Origin: Pascua guehoae
Lineage: Eukaryota > Basidiomycota > Tremellomycetes > Trichosporonales > Trichosporonaceae
DNA: 64,000 nucleotides
Assembly: GCA_001600415.1 (NCBI GenBank)
Contig: BCJX01000025.1
Location: forward strand, 68,441-132,440
Reading direction: 5' to 3'
Shown: in pieces, positions 45,401 to 57,943 of the stretch
Layout of the letters: the number at the start of each line of letters is the position of its first letter
Position numbering within the stretch: position 1 is the first letter of the stretch
Notes under the pieces: model-generated
The model's input: only the letters and a program-made list of their open reading frames with translations
What the model was told of the DNA's origin: nothing
The model's database searches: none
Translations under genes and position numbers: made by a program

Positions 45401-47860
45401 GATGACTTCGTGCTGGGTGATGAGGAGGACATGCTGGTGAATCAGCTATACATTCGGAATATGATACTCACGTCTGGGTCATACCAGTGCAGTGACTGGA
45501 TGGGGTGTGGCGCTTCCCACCTACGACCTTCAACAAACTCGGGCGTCTTTGTCGATGCCGACTTGCCGCCTACAGGGGACGGCGTAGTCGAGATGCGAAC
45601 GCGGAGGAATCGCAATGACGTGCCCCACGAGTATGCGAGGACAGGATCCGATGACGGCTTCTCTTTCGTAGCCGCCATGACCTCACCAGACTTGAGCCAG
45701 GCAGAGCAGCCAACATAACCGCCGTATGGACCGCCAGACGATTCGCGCATTTTGCGGAACCACGTCTTGGCTGAAGGCTTCATGCCAACCACAACAAGCT
45801 TGACAGGGGTGAGGAGTGCGGAGAAGTGGAACTCGTCAGTAGGATGTGGCGTTTGGCCGAGTGGAAGCGGGATCGATGCGAACAGGGTGGTCGGCCGTTT
45901 GGACGGGTGTGAGCGAGAGCTCTGCACTTGCCCATCTGGGCGTGGCGACGACGACCCATCGCTAGGCGGAGCTGGTTCACGCTCGGGGTAGGATCCCAGC
46001 ATGCGGACAGCGTCGTTGCTGTCCACACCCATGACGCGTCCGAGACTGAACCAAAAAGCCCGCCCATCTTCATCGGCAGTGACAATTGAGGTGTGCCGCT
46101 TGCCGACAAAGCCGATGTGGACGATTCGGCTCCCCTGCAAGTGGCCCTCTTTGCGACCGGAGAGTACCTGCTTCAATGGGAGCGCCAGCTGCGTGCGCGC
46201 GGGTTTGGCGGGACGCGAGAGATCATACAGGAAGATGTTTCCACTCGCGTGGCCGACACCGACATATGTCTGATCGGGACAAATGGTGACGGCTGTAACA
46301 GGTCCAGATGTATGCACTGATCGAATCAGCCACCGCCCCAGTTGCACAGACCCACCTATCACCTCTGTGCCAAGAGTGTATCGCACGTCTTGGTCGAAGC
46401 CATACACGACCACATAGCCGCTTTCTGTACCAATTGCGATCATGCCATTGATGTCCATGACTGTGGGGCGACCGAATCCGCCCTCGATGGGTTCTGGAGG
46501 AGGCAGAGGAGCACCCTCCCGGCTGCCGATCGAGAGGCCTCGGACAAGACTGTTCCTCCGGCTATGCGGTGGCCGAAGCGATTCCGTGGGTGCCGGTGAC
46601 GCGGATCCATTGTCGTTTGTACGATTGAAGAGATGCGCCGACAACTGCCGCAACGGGTGGAATGTGAAGGCAGGCCCCTGGGCGCCCATATTCTGGACGA
46701 CGGCGGCGCCGTGATCGTGCGGAGGAGCGACGGATGAGCGCGATGGGCCAGCGATGGAAGCAGTCGAGAACGAGTTGGACCGCGAGATGGAGACTCGGGA
46801 AAAGTGGCTCGCAATGCGGTTTTGGGGAGTGGCGTTGACAGAAGGAGCAGATAAATGCGACGACGATGAGGACATGCGGCGCAGTGGTTGGGACCGCAGT
46901 CGCGACACAGAGGGGTCTAGGGTCAGCGGTCGAGGCTCAGAGTTGTGACGCACGGATATATGATCTTGAGGGTCCACTGGGGCTCGCACGCACGAGATGC
47001 GATCTTTCTCGTCCAGAAATCGAGGCGGAAGCAGTAGATGGTGTAAGCTCCGACTCGGCCTGCATTGTCAGCCCCATACCAAGACGTAAACCCACTCTTG
47101 ATGTGACACGGAGGACACCAAATTCCTCTTCTCCCTTTTCATCGACGCTCCGCACGCTCTCGCCGTCGTGCAGTACGTCGCGCACTGCCGCTTCATACCC
47201 GCCATTTGGCGGTTGGTGATCACTCCAACCCTCGTCATCGTCGTCTGCACGCCTGCTGAGCAACGACCCAGTCCGCGAGCGCCGTTTTGTGGGAGACGGA
47301 GTGGGGCTGTCGTGTGTGAGGGACAAGACCTGCTCGAGCCGTTTCGAATACTCGATGGCGTCGGCATGCTCGCCCTCGCCGTCTGGCGTCTCTGTCCCAG
47401 TGCCGTCGATGGAAGAGGTCCGGAGCCAAGGGCTCTCTGGAACTGGCGGTGGAAGCTCGGGAGCAAGAGCAGGTGATGGTCGACGCCAATAGTCGCTTGG
47501 CCCTTCCTCTGGGTCTTCGAGGGGGTTGTAAGGACGGTCACTCATCTGGCGCCAGAGTGGTGGTGGATGCTGGGCTGCGATAAAGTCTGCGGCAGTTGCA
47601 CTAGCATCCGCATCGGTGTCGGTATCCGGATCGTCTTCCTGGTGAACAACCCACTCGGAGGGATGGATAACATGGCCCATGTGCTGCTCTTCGGGTGGTG
47701 CAGCGGAAACGGTGGGAACAGCCCCGTTGGTCTCGTCGCCATTGACGCTGTCCTCACTCGCACTGGTCGAGCTCAGCTGGCGCGGTTGCACGGTGCGGTC
47801 GCCCGACGAAGCACCCGACACGGACCTGGTAGTCCGTTGGTGAAGAGGCGTGGTAGACAT
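42458..47860 (-). CDS. VPS8: Vps8, CORVET tethering complex subunit
   Basis: Rab5-effector subunit of the CORVET endosomal tethering complex. Exons (minus): 47860-46954, 46916-45472, 45433-42458; 1775 residues, longer than yeast (about 1270) or animal Vps8 (about 1430). The first 440 residues are Ser/Pro/acidic and appear disordered. A beta-propeller follows from about residue 445 (MIAIGTESGYVVVYGFDQ; VTAVTICPDQTYVGVGHASG; KRHTSIVTADEDGRAFWF). The Vps8 core helical repeats follow, including LFLLTRANVQVGTLQHWNDR, VLANVHRGDFLAAINLALAYYEG and VVTLCEKRELWDALIHVYTRA. The C-terminus has CTVCHKPL and AVHEAC, the start of the usual zinc finger, and then ends in a Val/Glu repeat, so the second half of the RING seems missing. 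The first intron is only 37 nt and the second 38 nt. It is divergent from the RhoGEF. Confidence 0.9.
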
Positions 47861-48389
47861 TGTTGTGGCCGTGTCGTCTAGATGAGAAGCATGGCGGCTG
47901 TGCAGGAAGTAGAGAGATAAATGTCGACGAGGTCAGTACTGTGGCCCAGGTCCAGCCGGTGGCCGATGGATGGTCGCATCGCTTGGCTCGGACCGCTGGC
48001 GGTGGCCACCCGGCGTACCTGTCGTCATTAAACCAATGTCAGCCTCACACGCTTCACCGATGGATCCACGTGGCCTCAATGACCAAGTCAGGGTCAACAC
48101 CCGACTGACTTTTCTTTCATCTCGATTGGAGCCAAACACACAACACGGAGCCAAACCAGAGGCCAGGCCGCACCCGCGTGACAGTTGCCGCCCGGCACCC
48201 CCCCAGGCCCCCATCCCACTGCTCGTACCAACAAGACCCTAATAACTCACTGTGTTGTGTCTCGGCTCGCCAAGTTCATCCATCCATCCAAACCCACTCA
48301 AAGAAACATCACCTGTACCCATCATCACCCACCAACCAACCCCCCGCTCCTACACAATTGCCTTCCACAGCAAAACCTCGTGGGCCACG
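47861..48389. promoter_or_regulatory. Divergent promoter of VPS8 and the RhoGEF gene
   Basis: A 529-bp gap between divergent starts. The side nearest the RhoGEF start (48270-48380) is C/A-rich and pyrimidine-rich. No gene seen. Confidence 0.5.
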
Positions 48390-51300
48390 ATGGCCCCACT
48401 CAGCTCTGGGTCCCCCTTCCGCCCCAAGAGCCGCGGCGGCTTCCGCCATGATGAACCCCCTCCCCCCGTCCCTCCCAAACCCCCCGGTGGTTACAAGCAC
48501 GCCCGTGGTCCCTCGTCCTCTGCCACCAGCGAAGCCAGCAACGTCACACTCGCGTCCACCCGCGCGGCCGACAGGGGTACCCGTGCAGGAGACAAGGGCA
48601 CCCGCCGCGCCGTGTTGTGCGACGTCATTGTTGATCGTGAGCAAGGAGAGACGGCCGCACTGCTCGCCCAACTGGGCCAGGCGGTTGAGCCTCCAACAAC
48701 CCTACCCAACCCGCAGCAACAGATCCCCACTACTCCTTCTCGCAAAACACACGGCGACGACGGCGAGAGCAATGGTGATGCAAGGTGGTCTGCCTCCAAA
48801 CGCGACGAGAACGACCGCCATCTGCAGTCCTTGATCGAAGAGCTCGTCCGCACTGAACGGAGCTATGTAAACCGTATCCTTGCTCTCAAGCAGGTATGTC
48901 GATTTTTGCTCCGCACGGCTCGCAATGCCAACTGACACTGCAGCGCTATGCCGACCAGCTTCGGCACTTTGCGAAGAGATCGGACCAGGTCATCATCCCT
49001 GTTTATGAGGCCAAAACGCTCTTTGCGAACATCGACGCAGTCTTGCCTGCAGCGCAAGCTTTCCTAGCCGACCTTGAGGAGATGTTCGCCTCCGGCCAGG
49101 CAGAGAGTCATGTGGGCGACCTGTGTCTTAAGCATGTACGTTGCGTTGTTGGGCTATGTGCAGCCTGTGCTCATCCTCAGCTCAAGACGCTCAAGACGTT
49201 TGACCCGTACCGCACGTACATTAGCAAACAGGACGAAGCGCAGAAGACATTCCAGGACATGGCCAAGAAGCAAGCGTTTGCAACTTTCATTGACGTGAGC
49301 TAGCGGTTTCTTCGTCTGCTCACACCAACAGAACACCAAGTACCAGACTACCGGCATCGGGAACATTGGCTTGCGCGAGCTCCTAATGGAGCCTGTGCAG
49401 CGCGTTCCTCGCTACACCCTGCTCTGGCAATGTAAGCTGGATTACACGAGAGACATGCTGACTGGAAGCCATGGCCAAGTGTATGTCACCACTCTCCGAC
49501 CAGCGTGCAAAGCTTCTCGAGGCGACCGAAATTGCATCGCGTATTGCACGGTGCGAAGCAGACGAGCAGACCGTGCGCGCAACGGTCATGTACTGTCTCC
49601 AGCGCAACGTTGAGGGCTTCCCGGCAAACCTCTTTAGCAACAACCGCAACTATATTGATTCGATTGACGTTGAGGACATGCCTGTCGACGTCCCCCCTAG
49701 CGGCGTCACGTCTCCCCAAAGGGAAGCAACGCAGCCTCTGCACTGCACGTTGTTCCTATTTGACGACAAGCTCATGATTGTCAAGCGTGCTTCGTGCTCG
49801 GTTAGCGGCCGCAAGGTCACGGGTCTCGACGATGTGCCGAAGCTTGTCAGGTCCGGGGGCGGTGTTGCAGTCAAGGAGAAGGACGGCGCCAGGAGCCAAA
49901 AGCTGAGCTTCCGTGGCGTTGTCGACATTCTCGATGTCGCTGTGGTCGACCTTGGGAATGGTGGTGAGTCGCAGCCGTGTTCGTCTGTGCGCTAATGTGA
50001 CCAGACTTCAACCTCCTCCTCGAAAAACCGCCGACAGACCAGTCCGGTCGGTGGGCGGGACGGCCCGTCCGTACTTATAGCCCGATCCAGCCCCCACAGC
50101 CGCTTGGCTTCGACGCCGCCTCCTCGCACCGTGACAAGCTTCGATTCGTGCGCAGCATTTGGGACGCGCAGGCGCTGGCCCGTACCAAGGTCCTGCCCTC
50201 CCAAGTCAAGGATGTCCCGCGCGCTCTGGCTAGTGCGAGTGTCGAGCGTGACGGTATGCGCATCAAGCAGTACTGGAACGTGTGGAGCTTGTCGGGATGG
50301 AATGCGGAGAAACGCAAGGTTAAAGTCGCCATCTACATCGAAGAGGACTCGTCACTCCCAAACCTTCCTACATCAGATGCTGGCAACCCCACACTCATGG
50401 TCCGGATGATTCCACTGGCGGGCGAAGTCTGCAAGATGACCTGGATCAACAGCTTGACCGGCGAAGAACAGGGCCGAACTGTTCAGCTCGAAGAGGTCAA
50501 TTCTACCCTTGTAGACATTCGTAAGTCACTATCACATGGCGAGGTTGCTGACGTGCAGTGGCGCGGAACGGCATCTTCAAGCGGGTTGCCAACCGGCCTT
50601 GCGGCTCTCTGCCCAACACTCCATCTACCGCCAGCAAGCGGGCGTCTCGCATCCAGGACGTCTTTGGTGGACGCAACCTGTTTGGCAGCGGAACGGCATC
50701 CAGTCGCAGTGCCTTTAGTGCCGAAACGGTTGGGTCATCCAGCACGCGGTACACACGTTCCATTGCGAGCCGGACCTCAACCATTGACACTGCAAATACG
50801 TCTGTCGATGCGCACTCCATCTCCTCGGATGGACGCCGTATGCCACTCTCGCCCCGCTCGCCCCGCTCACCGGGAACTTCCTTGCAGAAGATGCACAAGG
50901 ACGACGAGATGTGGGAAGAACCCAAGAAGTCGGTGTCCAACGGCGATGATCGCAGGTCGAGCGACGCCCACCTCAATGAACGCCTCAACCTTGCCCACCT
51001 CAACAGCCGCTCGATGGCGGCGGCCTCAACACCCGGACCTTCTACCAACTCTCGCGTGGCAGCGATGCGCCAGCAGGTCGAGGAGAGGGAACGACAGGCT
51101 GCGGCCGAACGAGAGCGGTCGCCAATCAAACCTCCACGCTCGTCGTCCCCGTCCAAGAGCCCTGGCAAAACCACTCAGGGGAAGCGTGTGGCAGTGCCCA
51201 CATTAGCTTCTGCGGTCGTGAACACGGAAGGCATGCTTTCGCGTGACTCGACGTTATCATCGTTACCCCAGTCACCCACCCGTGCTCTCAACGCATCGCA

Positions 51301-52899
51301 GAGCATTCGTACACTCAACCGATCGACGAGTACGCTTTCGCCGCGTGGGCCGCGTTCTCAACGCCACGTCGCAGAGCGCGGTGGCTATGTGGCACCCCTA
51401 CCGCCTCCGCAGCCGACCGTGTCCCCAGAATCGCGTATGGGACTCCCACCGCGGGCCCAATCGGTGCCACCTCCGCCTCGGCCGCCATCTCCTGAGCGTA
51501 CCGCAGTCGCTGGTGACGACTTGGAAATGCTGACTTACAATGACCCCGTTCCCGATGTCCCAATGCCCCCGGCTGCGCCGAGTCGCTTACAAGGTCTCGG
51601 TGCGGCTCCAAAGTTACGAGTCATCTCTGGAGGACGGAAATCTGTGGGACACGACGACTCTGGTGTGGCTCCTGTTGCTCAAAAGCGGCAGCATGGAGGC
51701 GACAATACGTCGCCCCGGAAAAGGGCCCCGAGCGACTCGCTTTCGAAGCGTGACGAGAATACACCTCCGGTCGGACGCGAAGGACACCCACTATCGAGCC
51801 TTGGCCCGGCGCCAGGTTCACGCCGCACGTCGGGCAAGGGTGTGGCCCCGCGTAACAGTCGGCGCTCAAGTGGAGCCACATTGACGCCATCGCGGCGGGT
51901 GTCTGCCATGAGCACTCACAGTGCTGTCAGCGTTGCGAGCGGCAAGAGTGTCGACACTGTCAGCACAGTGTCGTCGATGAATGACGACATTGTCATGAGC
52001 GACCACCCCGACCTCCAAACGGCCGCAGAAGTGACACGCAAGCACATTTGGGAAGCGTGGAAGCTTGCCAAGCGCTCTCGAAGCGATACCCTCAGGTTGA
52101 ACCGGCAGATTGCTGCCGAACGCGCCCGGATTAGCGATCCAGTGCCCAGCTTGCCGCGTTCACCGCATAGCCGAAACATCCATGTGAGTTGCTTTGTGAC
52201 AGCGTCCGATGGAGTGCGTATGTGTGTGCTGACCACCAGCGCGACATGTTGTCCAACAAGGACGATTTTGGGGGTCCGCGCTCTGAGCTGGACCAGAAAG
52301 TGTTTGAGGATTTGCCCGTGATGACGAAGAGGAGCGAGAGCCTGGAAACTAGGCTCTACACGGCGTTGGCAGACGCTGAGCGTGTGCGCAACTTTGCGAG
52401 GCAGGCGGCAGAATCCGAGACGCAGCACACTGCCACGGTCAACATGTATGAGGCGCAGCTTGTCCGCGGAAAGGAGCGCGAGGACCTGCTCCGTGAGCAG
52501 CTTGACAAGGCGCAATTGGAGGTCGAAGTGCTGTATGAGGTGGGTTTAGAGTCGACTGGGACTAGGGCTGACCCAACAGGCCTTTAACGCGGAGCTAGAC
52601 GGCATGTACAACGACGCTACCCTCCCTCAACCTGGAGAGGCGGAAGCAGCTCTCCGCCGCTGTCTTCAGGAGTCTGTGGCGAAACGCAATCAACTGGAGG
52701 TCGAGAACGCTCGGCTGAGGCGTGAGCTGGAGGAGGAACGGTTACAACGCAAGCAGTGAGTTTACGCTGGGTGGTGGCGTGGCGATCTACGAGCGCCACA
52801 GTCACTACCATAAACAACTGCGAGTCGAGTCAGCTAACCGGCAGGATGTCCAAGACTGTGCGCTCATACGGAGCGTTTCCCGAGTCGGGGCACTATTGA
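48390..52899 (+). CDS. Dbl-homology Rho guanine nucleotide exchange factor
   Basis: Activates a Rho-family GTPase in polarity or cytokinesis; the target is not deducible. Exons: 48390-48893, 48944-49135, 49181-49294, 49332-49431, 49469-49963, 50005-50520, 50559-52183, 52240-52539, 52580-52755, 52845-52899; 1358 residues. The N-terminus is Pro-rich (PPPPVPPKPPGG), a possible SH3 ligand. The DH domain spans about residues 140-350: LIEELVRTERSYVNRILALK (CR1), then KTFDPYRTYI and LRELLMEPVQRVPRYTLLW (CR3). A PH-like segment follows, with HCTLFLFDDKLMIVKRAS. Then comes a beta-rich unknown region, a long Ser/Pro-rich linker with PRSPRSPG motifs, and a C-terminal coiled coil (TRLYTALADAERVRNFARQA onward). 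The final intron (52756-52844) is supported by a GTGAGT donor, GCTAAC branch and an exact multiple of three for the whole CDS. If it is retained, translation stops at 52756-52758. Confidence 0.87.
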
Positions 52900-53376
52900 T
52901 GATACACGAAAACGATGACAAGACGACATTGTATGGAGTTTGGGCAGTTAGAGAGGACCATTGTAGACTGCATTGTTTGGTCGCGGCATGGACACTTGTT
53001 TCTTTTTTTTTGCACAATGTGCCTGGAGGCCGGCTGCTGGGTGTTGGGTGCTCCTGCCCCTCCACCCACCAGGTGCTCGGTGTTCGGCGCTGAGCGATGA
53101 CGGTGGTGACGACGGTTGCGCGTCGGAGATGGTTGGATGGTTGGCTATGACGGCACCGGTGTACTCGCCATGGCCTGGCTGGGGGCAGGATCGGCGGAGT
53201 GGGCAAGTCTGGACCCTGAATTCGCCACCACCTCGGGCAGACACTGACGCCACCATCAGCGCTCACTCACACACCCGTGTTCTGGACACATCGCAACAAC
53301 TCTCTCTCGATATTTCCTCGCTTTGATTTCTCGACGCTGCCTCGCACCCTCGCACATGCTTGATTTCTAGCAAACA
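52900..53376 (+). other. Intergenic, RhoGEF to FAS1 gene
   Basis: No gene seen. It contains a run of nine T (53002-53010) and a pyrimidine-rich region before the FAS1 start. Confidence 0.5.
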
Positions 53377-56300
53377 ATGATTCTGAGGCAAGCATCCTTG
53401 CTCCTGCTGGCGGCGACAGCGTGCGCGCGGCAGGTCGCTCTCGGCCCCGCTATCGGCGCCGACACATTGGGCGACATCGTTGACGATGGAGGTGAGTTTT
53501 GGCCAATCTGGATAGACGCGTGAGCCTGACGTGCAGGCTCCGCCACCACCTTGTCATCGTCTCCTGTACCTGCGACGGCCGATGGACCATCTGCGTTTGG
53601 GTCGACGATCATGTCTGTGCTGTCGGCGTCGACCGAGCATGGCACGTTTATCCATCTCCTCCAACGTGCCAAGCTCGTACCCGTCCTGGCGCGCGCGAAT
53701 GCAACGGTGTTTGCGCCGACCGATGCGGCCTGGGATGCGTGGGAGGACGCACACCGCCCAGAGGACGGGGATAGGCGCGCGGAAGGGTGGCTGGGCGCCG
53801 CGGGACTGGGCGAGTGGCTCGTCCCGGCGTCCGAGGCCGAGGCCGCGCTCGAGGCGCGCATCGCAGCCGATCCCTCGGAGGAGGAGCGTCTCCGGGACGA
53901 GGTGGATAACCAGAACTGGGCACTAAGGCAGCATCTCCTCTATCACATTCTCAACTACACGCTGCCGCCCAAGGAATGGAGACCACGAACGGATGGAACG
54001 TCGAATATCACGACCGAGACGACGCTTCTCTACCCGCGCTTTGAGCCGGACAAGCCCAAGCCCGGACCGTGGCTCCCGGCCCCAGAAGAGGCGCTGCTCG
54101 GCATGCACGGCCAGCGACTCCGTCTTGCCCTCCCTGGATCTGAGGAGGGTGGGGAGCGCGGGCGCGTCGGGTTCGACCACCGTCGCGAAGGAGGTGCCAA
54201 TGTCTGGGACGGCGCAGGGTGGCACGAGGACAACGCGACCGTGTCCGAGGGCGGCAAGGATAAGGATGGCGACAAGGGCAAGCCCGACAAGCCCGACAAG
54301 CCCCAAGAGCCCGACCCGGGCGTGCGGTGGGCGCGGAACGGGGTTGTTGCTGGCATCGAGGCCGTCCTGGAGCCGCCTGGGTCGCTCATTGACGTGATCC
54401 GCGCGACACCCGAGCTCGCGTACCTCGCGCGCCTTCTCGAGGGCGAAGTGCCGCTCCCAAAGCCGCTTCCGCCATGGCTGGGACGAGCCCCGCACCTCAC
54501 GCTCTTTGCAGCGTCAAACGAAGCGTTTGATGCCGCGTTTGACGACATTGAGCGCGGATACCTCGAGGGCGGGTTTGGCGCCGAGGGCCTCTCGCGCGTG
54601 CTCGCACCTGCGACACTGCTGAAAGCCGACGGCAAGGACAAGGTCGAGGTGGGCTGGCGCGATACATGGAGCAAGAAGGGCACGACGACCGAGTCGGCAT
54701 CAGGCATCCTCGAGGTCGCGGCTCCGGCCAACGGGTCGCTGGTCGTTAACGGCACTGAGGCAGAGGTGGTCGACATCTTTGCTGCCAATGGTGAGCTAAG
54801 CCAGACGTGTCGCAAGTAACTGACATCAGGCGTCATCCACGTCATGCCACGCCTGCTCCTGCCCGAGGACTTTGAGCTGCTCAACTCTGCCGAAAAGGTT
54901 CTCTTATCCCGCAACGCCACGCGCTTTGTCTCGCTCATGCGCTCGGCAAACCTGTCGGCCGAGTACATTGGCGAGCCGGGCAAGCGTGCCAAGAAGGACT
55001 GGACGATTCTTGCACCGACCGATGAGGCGATTGAGCTCGTCGAGTACTGGGGCAAGAGCGTGGGGCCGCGCATTGTGGAGAGCGGGAACGAACATGCCTT
55101 GGTGAACCTCCTCGGCGTCAGCGGCGGCGCCCGTCCGCCAACCCAGCTTGAATCACCGCTGGCGGCCCTGCTCAAGTACCACATCATTGCGGGCCGCTAC
55201 ACACCCAGCGAGATTGAGGACGGCATGCTGCTCGGGAGCGAGCTGCGCAACCCTGGCCTTGCCGGTGGGCGGCAGCGCGTGCGTGTCGAGGTCTCTGAAC
55301 GGCGCAAGGAGCGTGTTGGCACCGACTGGGACGTTGAGGATGGCGAGATTTCATTTGGGGGCGCCATGGTACTCGGTCCCCCAATCAAGAGCGACCGGAC
55401 CATCATCTACTTTGTGTCGTCGCTGCTCTCACCCCCACTCGATGTGCTCCAGACGGCTGTTGCCGACTTGCAACTATCGACGTACATTGCGGCAGTATAC
55501 GCAGCGGGCCTCGAGCGTGTTGTGAGGACGAGCCCTGCGACGACATACTTTATCCCCCGCAACAGTGCGTTTACCAACCTCGGCCTCGCGATGAAGTACC
55601 TCCTCCTCCCCGAGGCGCACGACGACCTCCGCCGAGTGCTGCGATACCATGCGGTGCCCAAGGTCGTATACACGCCCGACATTGAGACGGGCATGACGGT
55701 GCTCACGACCAGCGAGGGCGGCAACATTGTGCTCGAGCGAACCAAGAACGGAACAATGACGCTGCGCTCACCATCCAAGTGGGACGGGCACGACTCGGGC
55801 GCGGCACTGCCGGCCAACGGCGACCTTTACCCAGCAGCCATGACACGCCACGGTGCGCTGACGGAGACGGGTGTGATCCACGTCATTGGTTCGGTCGTGA
55901 TGCCCGCCGACGTCAATATCAACATTGGCATGTTGATGCGTGGCTCCAAGGAGCGCACCATGACCGAGTTGATGGTCAAAGCCGGGCTCGGGTGGATACT
56001 CGAGGGGCGTGAGCCGACCGAGGCCGAGGTTGAGCGTGCCGGGCTCAAGGGAGCAGTCCGCGCACGCCCTTCAGATGACGAGGTCAAGCTCGGAGTGGCC
56101 GGTGGCGGTAACGATGACGCGGGCGACGACGGCGACGACAAGGACACGGAACCCGATCCCGACCCATCCGACCGCGCGTTCCCGGCATACACTGTGCTCA
56201 TGCCCACCGACAAGGCCTTTTCGCGCCTCAACCTCACGCACTACCTGGGGGACAAGGACGCCCTCCTCTCGCTGCTCAAGCTGCATATCATCCCCTCCAA

Positions 56301-57153
56301 CCTGAATACGCTCCCTAAAGCGAGCGAAGAGAGCCGACCACGCAACCCGCCTGTGGACGGCGCACCCCTTGCCCTCGAGGATGCCGTGGTGTACCCCACT
56401 CTCCTGGCTGGGGAGATGCGCTTTGGCGAACTCGCATTCCGCCAGTGGGGCGAGCACTCGTTCATCGTCGGCGTGCACAATGCGCGCGGGAGCGTGCGTG
56501 GTGCACGTACCGGCGCCGCTGGGCGAGCGAGTGTGCGCTGGCGCCACGCAAAGACCAAGGGCGTGCGCTCGTCCTTTGCACCCAAGGACGGCAACAAGGA
56601 CGACGGCGAGACGGAGACCACCCCGCTCTGGCGCGGGGGCATGACCCTCGGCGGCGGCGTCGTGGTCATTGACACGGTGCTCGAGCCGTACGACCCTGGA
56701 TGGTTTGAGCGGTAAGTGGAGTCGAGGTGTTGGCACACAGTACACGCGCAGGAGGTCTATTCACACAACTCGCGTCAACGGCAACGCAACAACCCCTCTC
56801 GATCCATTGTACTAACCCACAGCTGGGGCTGGCTCGCACTCACCATCACGGGCGCGACGGCCGTCCTCGTCCTCGTGGGCGTGAGCACGTGGTGGTGGTG
56901 GAGCACGACGGCGCGCGACGGCTACGAGCGCGTGTCGGCCGAAGAGGACGAGCGCGACGAGCGCGAGCAGGAAGAGGCCAACCGCCACTGGCGCCGCCAG
57001 AGCCGCAGCGGCGGCGTGAGCGGCAGTGTGGGGAGTGCGGGCGCGTTTGGCAGCGGGTTTGGCCCCGCGCTGGGCGCCGCGGCGGGCGCGGCAGCGGGTG
57101 CCGAGCGGGCAGAGCACGCAGAGAGCAATGGGCGCAGTGGGGAACAGGTGTGA
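53377..57153 (+). CDS. Fasciclin (FAS1) multidomain type I membrane protein
   Basis: Probable cell-surface or vacuolar adhesion protein, 1193 residues. Exons: 53377-53491, 53537-54790, 54830-56711, 56823-57153. Residues 1-18 form a signal peptide (MILRQASLLLLAATACA). FAS1 signatures recur: TVFAPTDAAWDAWED near residue 105, LTLFAASNEAFDAAFDD near 370, WTILAPTDEAIELVEY near 525, TTYFIPRNSAFTNLG near 710 and YTVLMPTDKAFSRLN near 920. The paired YH motifs include LLYHILNYTLP, LLKYHIIAGRY and LRYHAVP. At least nine N-X-S/T sequons are visible. Charged linkers occur in the first domain (54250-54310) and after the fourth signature. A membrane span at about residues 1086-1110 (WLALTITGATAVLVLVGVSTW) is followed by a short Trp run and a cytosolic tail with acidic, Arg/Gln-rich and Gly/Ala-rich parts. 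It resembles the yeast FAS1-domain protein family rather than GPI-anchored secreted FAS1 proteins. Confidence 0.9.
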
Positions 57154-57943
57154 CCGTGAGGCATAGTGGTGGTTGTTCCTCGTTCCTTGACTGCGGTAGA
57201 TGTTGGCGGCCGCGGGCTGCAAACGGACCAGATGTAGATTGTTGTCGTGTAGTGTACCATGCATAGAGTGCAGTCTTATCCTGGCTGGAGCAGAGTACGG
57301 GCCGCGCTCGTGGTCGTGGTTGTGTATGGTCATGCATGGTCGTGCATGGTCGTGGTCAGCCTCGTGATCGTACCCGCGGTCGCCGTACGCATTATCGCTA
57401 CGCGTCGTGGTCGTCCGCCTTGATCACGTTGGCATCATGGACGCCTAGGCCACACACTCTCAGCACCTTGCACCCCAAGCACGTCGTATCTCCATGCCTC
57501 CTAAGCAGCCACACCTACACTCCCCAATGCGAGTCGGCGGTGGGCGCCCACAACGTCCCCAGCAAACATAAGTGTATCAGTGTCATTGCGGAACACCAAG
57601 GTTCCTGCGCCGCAGCCGACGAGTTGACACGGCACACGGCGAGTCCAACCCGACGAACCGACTCTCTCCCTCTGGATGAGATGCGCCTGCAGAATGTGGC
57701 ATTCTGCCGTGCTGCAACTTGGTGCACAGGCTTGTCCTTCGCCAGACGACCTCCTGTGGCGTGTGCACACGGGAATCGTCAGTTTGCGCTTTGACAGCAG
57801 CCACGGCGGGGTGCTATGGATACATGTAAATAAAAGTACAGCACAAACCGACTCGATGATGCGCTGTGAACCCTCTGGATTCTACAATGAACTGCCCCTG
57901 GTATGGGTGTGTGTCTACGGCCTACGGCAGATGTGGGGTTCTC
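57154..57943. other. Convergent 3' region after the FAS1 gene
   Basis: No supported gene. It includes a short ATGGTCATGCATGGTCGTGC-type direct repeat at about 57326-57355. Confidence 0.45.

Noticed and set aside
48252..48389. Upstream extension of the RhoGEF frame with an earlier ATG
   Set aside because: The frame is open, but the translation is composition-biased leader sequence; the ATG at 48390 sits where the Pro-rich N-terminus begins.
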